Position numbers and translations under genes: made by a program
In this document: piece by piece, positions 6,258 to 9,433 of the stretch
Position numbering within the stretch: the stretch's first letter is position 1
Layout of the letters: the number at the start of each line of letters is the position of its first letter
Source: an uncultured Veillonella sp.
GTDB lineage: Bacteria > Bacillota > Negativicutes > Veillonellales > Veillonellaceae
NCBI RefSeq assembly: GCF_915069625.1
Contig: NZ_CAJZFD010000072.1
Span: forward strand, 1-9,433
Direction of reading: 5' to 3'
Length of the DNA stretch: 9,433 nt
Notes under the pieces: generated by a model
What the model saw: the letters and a program-made list of their open reading frames with translations, nothing else
Told to the model about the DNA's origin: nothing
Database searches by the model: none

Positions 6258-9200
6258 TTACTCCAATTCAAAATCTTGTAATGCTTCTACATTGTAGTTA
6301 GCATCATCTTTACGATTAGCTACAACGCGCAATACTTCACGAGCTGTATCAAGGCTTGTTAAGCATGGTGTACCCATTTCTACAGCGAGACGACGCAATT
6401 GGAAGCCTTCACGTTCAGGGCGTTTACCTGCAGTCAATGTGTTAAGTACAAGATCTACTTTATCTTGACGAATGTGGTCAGCACAGTTGTCATCACCTTC
6501 AGAGATTTTGTTAACTACCTTGCAGTCAACACCATGTTCTTTGAAGTATTTACCAGTACCGCCAGTTGCTTCGATGTGATAGCCCAATTCGATGAAGCCT
6601 TTTGCCAATTGGCTAGCTTCCTCTTTATCGCGGTCTGCTACTGTCATAAGAATTGTACCATCTTCTGGAATACGCATGTTCGCACCATTGATAGCTTTAA
6701 ACAATGCTTCAGAATAAGTACGACCAATACCCATAACTTCACCAGTAGATTTCATTTCAGGTCCAAGAGCGATTTCTACAAGACCCATTTTGGAGAAGGA
6801 GAATACAGGAGCTTTTACAGCTACATATGGTTTATTAGGTACAAGACCGAGTGGCAATCCCAAATCTTTTAAGCTTTCACCAAGAGCAATGCGTGTTGCA
6901 CATTCTACCATATTGATACCTGTAACCTTAGAAATGAATGGTACAGTACGGCTAGAACGAGGGTTAACTTCGATAACATTAAGTTCACCATCAGCCACGA
7001 TATATTGGATGTTAAGTACACCTTTAACATTAAGGCCTACGGCAATACGACGTGTATAGTCAACGATTTGATCAATCAATTCTTGGCTCAAATGTTGAGC
7101 TGGGTAAACGGCCATGGAGTCACCAGAGTGAACGCCGGCACGTTCAATTTGTTCCATAATACCAGGGATACATACGTCAGTACCATCGGAAATAGCGTCA
7201 ACCTCTACCTCCATACCAACCATGTAACGGTCGATAAGAACAGGATGTTCCTTGGAAGCTACTACGGCTTCCTTCATGTATACATCAAGCTCTTTATCGT
7301 TGTATACGATTTCCATGGCACGGCCGCCCAATACATAGGAAGGACGAACAATCAATGGATACTTCAAGTTTTTAGCGGCTGCTTGCGCTTCTTCATCGGA
7401 AGTTACAAGAGCACCTACTGGACGAGGAATACCAAGTTTTGCCAATAATTCATCAAAACGTTCACGGTCTTCCGCCATGTCGATGCTATCTACGGATGTA
7501 CCGAGAATTTTTACACCGCGCTTAGCCAATGGACCTGCCAAGTTAATCGCTGTTTGACCACCGAATTGAGCAATAACGCCAGCTGGTTTTTCTTTATCGA
7601 TAATTTCCATTACATCGTCCACTGTTAAAGGTTCGAAGTACAAGGAATCAGAAATATCAAAATCAGTAGACACTGTTTCTGGGTTATTGTTAATCATAAT
7701 AGATTGATAACCCGCTTTACGAAGTGCCCAAGAGGAATGTACGGAGCAGTAGTCAAACTCTACGCCTTGACCGATACGAATTGGACCGGAACCTAGTACG
7801 ACAACGGATTTTTCACCGAGTGGTTTAACTTCGTCTTCTTGTGCATAAGCACTGTAGTAATATGGTGTTTTAGATTCGAATTCAGCAGCACATGTATCTA
7901 CATATTTATATGTTGGAAGAATGTTCCATTCTTTACGTTTTGCACGAACCTCTTCTACAGTTGTATTAGCATAACGGGCGATAACAGAATCAGTGAAGGA
8001 ATAACGTTTTGATTTGCGCAATACTTCTTCTGTTAAGCCATGTTCAGCCAATGCTTTTTCTACATTAACAATGTTTTTGATTTTTTCAATAAAGAATGTA
8101 TCAATTTTTGTAATGTAGTGAATTTTTTCTACACTAATGCCCTTGCGAAGTGCTTCTGCTACAACATAGATACGTTCATCATCTACTAAATGTAAACGTT
8201 CAATCAATTGTTCCATAGACTCATGAGAGATTTTCTTTAGCTCAATATGGTCTAACCCAATTTCCAAGGAACGAATTGCTTTAAGCAAGGAGCCTTCCAA
8301 GGAGCGATCGATAGCCATAACTTCGCCAGTAGCCTTCATTTGAGTACCCAATGTGCGGTCTGCCAAATTGAATTTTTCAAATGGCCAACGTGGGAATTTA
8401 GTTACTACATAGTCCAGAGTAGGTTCGAAGCATGCTTTTGTTTCACCTGTTACAGCATTTGTAATTTGATCCAATGTCATGCCTACTGCAATTTTTGCAG
8501 CTACCTTCGCAATTGGATAGCCAGTTGCTTTAGATGCTAATGCAGAGGAACGGGATACACGAGGGTTTACTTCGATAACGATATATTCATTGCTATTTGG
8601 ATTCAACGCGTATTGTACGTTACAACCACCTTCGATTTTCAAATAACGAATAATTTCTACAGAAGCAGTACGAAGCATTTGGTATTGAATATCGTTTAAT
8701 GTTTGGCTTGGTGCCACAACAATGGAGTCACCAGTATGTACGCCTACAGGATCGATATTTTCCATATTACATACGATGATACAGTTATCTGCACTATCGC
8801 GCATTACTTCGTATTCGATTTCTTTCCAGCCTGCTACAGAACGTTCTGCTAGGATCTGGTGAATTGGTGAAAGTTTCAAACCACGGCGTGTAATTTCATA
8901 CATTTCATCTTCATTATGCGCAATACCACCACCAGTACCGCCCAATGTGTAAGCAGGACGGATAATGATAGGATAACCAATGCGATTAGCAAAGGCTACC
9001 GCTTCTTCAAGATCGTTAAAGATATCGGATTCAGGAACTGGTTGATTGATTTCCTTCATCGCTTCTTTGAAGAGTTCACGGTCTTCTGCTTGTTTAATAG
9101 CTTCAAGTGTTGTACCTAGAAGTTTTACACCGTATTCTTCTAATACGCCAGCTTCAGACAATTGTACGGCCATATTAAGACCTACTTGGCCACCCAATGT

Positions 9201-9433
9201 AGCCAATAAGCCCCAAGGACGTTCTTTTTTAATTACTTCTGTTACGAATTCAAGACTAATCGGTTCTACATATACGCGGTCTGCAATATCTGTATCGGTC
9301 ATAATTGTAGCAGGATTGGAGTTAACCAATACTACTTTATAACCTTCTTCACGAAGGGAACGGCATGCTTGTGTACCAGCATAGTCAAACTCTGCAGCTT
9401 GGCCGATAATAATTGGACCAGAACCAATTACAA
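6258..9433 (-). CDS. carB: Carbamoyl-phosphate synthase large subunit, 5' end cut by window edge
   Basis: CarB makes carbamoyl phosphate from bicarbonate, two ATP and ammonia delivered by the glutaminase subunit CarA. The product feeds UMP synthesis and, where present, arginine synthesis. The window holds 1057 C-terminal residues; the frame runs through the right edge, and the first residues seen ([17 protein letters not shown]) belong close to the N-terminus, so only about 10 residues are missing. Order: first ATP-grasp half with GGTGGG near 8920-8945 and EVNPR near 8560-8580; the oligomerisation region (about 7900-8200); second half opening with [15 protein letters not shown] near 7750-7800 and with EVNPR near 6950-6975; and a C-terminal MGS-like allosteric domain (about 6258-6680) with ATGGTGKYF, where UMP and other effectors bind in known enzymes. 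The frame is intact. carA probably lies just beyond 9433, with pyrK and pyrD following on the same transcript. Confidence 0.97.
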   Translation of the reverse strand, partial: VIGSGPIIIGQAAEFDYAGTQACRSLREEGYKVVLVNSNPATIMTDTDIADRVYVEPISLEFVTEVIKKERPWGLLATLGGQVGLNMAVQLSEAGVLEEYGVKLLGTTLEAIKQAEDRELFKEAMKEINQPVPESDIFNDLEEAVAFANRIGYPIIIRPAYTLGGTGGGIAHNEDEMYEITRRGLKLSPIHQILAERSVAGWKEIEYEVMRDSADNCIIVCNMENIDPVGVHTGDSIVVAPSQTLNDIQYQMLRTASVEIIRYLKIEGGCNVQYALNPNSNEYIVIEVNPRVSRSSALASKATGYPIAKVAAKIAVGMTLDQITNAVTGETKACFEPTLDYVVTKFPRWPFEKFNLADRTLGTQMKATGEVMAIDRSLEGSLLKAIRSLEIGLDHIELKKISHESMEQLIERLHLVDDERIYVVAEALRKGISVEKIHYITKIDTFFIEKIKNIVNVEKALAEHGLTEEVLRKSKRYSFTDSVIARYANTTVEEVRAKRKEWNILPTYKYVDTCAAEFESKTPYYYSAYAQEDEVKPLGEKSVVVLGSGPIRIGQGVEFDYCSVHSSWALRKAGYQSIMINNNPETVSTDFDISDSLYFEPLTVDDVMEIIDKEKPAGVIAQFGGQTAINLAGPLAKRGVKILGTSVDSIDMAEDRERFDELLAKLGIPRPVGALVTSDEEAQAAAKNLKYPLIVRPSYVLGGRAMEIVYNDKELDVYMKEAVVASKEHPVLIDRYMVGMEVEVDAISDGTDVCIPGIMEQIERAGVHSGDSMAVYPAQHLSQELIDQIVDYTRRIAVGLNVKGVLNIQYIVADGELNVIEVNPRSSRTVPFISKVTGINMVECATRIALGESLKDLGLPLGLVPNKPYVAVKAPVFSFSKMGLVEIALGPEMKSTGEVMGIGRTYSEALFKAINGANMRIPEDGTILMTVADRDKEEASQLAKGFIELGYHIEATGGTGKYFKEHGVDCKVVNKISEGDDNCADHIRQDKVDLVLNTLTAGKRPEREGFQLRRLAVEMGTPCLTSLDTAREVLRVVANRKDDANYNVEALQDFELE

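Noticed and set aside
4542..6872. Plus-strand open frames opposite pyrD, pyrK and carB
   Set aside because: They lie antisense to well-identified genes, lack ribosome binding sites and have no recognisable protein features.
9327..9329. A TTG that could be taken as the start of carB
   Set aside because: The frame continues upstream to the window edge with the conserved CarB N-terminus (VIGSGP and AEFDYAGTQ), so this is an internal Leu codon.

Overview
The window is a housekeeping stretch of a low-to-moderate G+C bacterial chromosome. It carries parts or all of six protein genes and no mobile element, tRNA, rRNA or CRISPR array. The protein sequences (a single-metal-binding-domain CopA, a class 1B dihydroorotate dehydrogenase pair in the order carB-pyrK-pyrD, YigZ), strong AGGAGG-type ribosome binding sites and AT-rich intergenic DNA suggest a Firmicutes-type anaerobe. 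My best guess is a Negativicute such as Veillonella; that genus call is recognition, not proof.

Left part (1-2456): the minus strand holds a copper-exporting P1B-type ATPase (copA) that runs off the left edge, so its last membrane helix is missing. It is divergent from yigZ on the plus strand, and about 340 bases of AT-rich control region lie between them. Middle part (2457-4535): yigZ (IMPACT/UPF0029 family) converges on a small minus-strand gene for a basic 62-residue protein that I do not recognise. That small gene is in turn divergent from a LysR-type regulator on the plus strand. A perfect 13-bp hairpin with T-runs on both sides lies after the regulator and appears to stop transcription from both directions.

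Right part (4536-9433): a minus-strand pyrimidine operon reads carB (5' end cut off by the right edge), pyrK, pyrD. CarB makes carbamoyl phosphate, the first intermediate of UMP synthesis. PyrD oxidises dihydroorotate to orotate, and PyrK passes the electrons through FAD and a [2Fe-2S] cluster to NAD+. Carb-pyrK are 4 bases apart and pyrK-pyrD overlap by one base, so the three are almost certainly one transcript ending at the shared terminator.

I found no convincing undescribed system. The points most worth a second look are the unknown 62-residue protein, a Tyr-to-Phe change in the copper-site motif of CopA, a near-match to a copper-repressor box upstream of copA, and the arrangement of possible promoters in front of the LysR gene.
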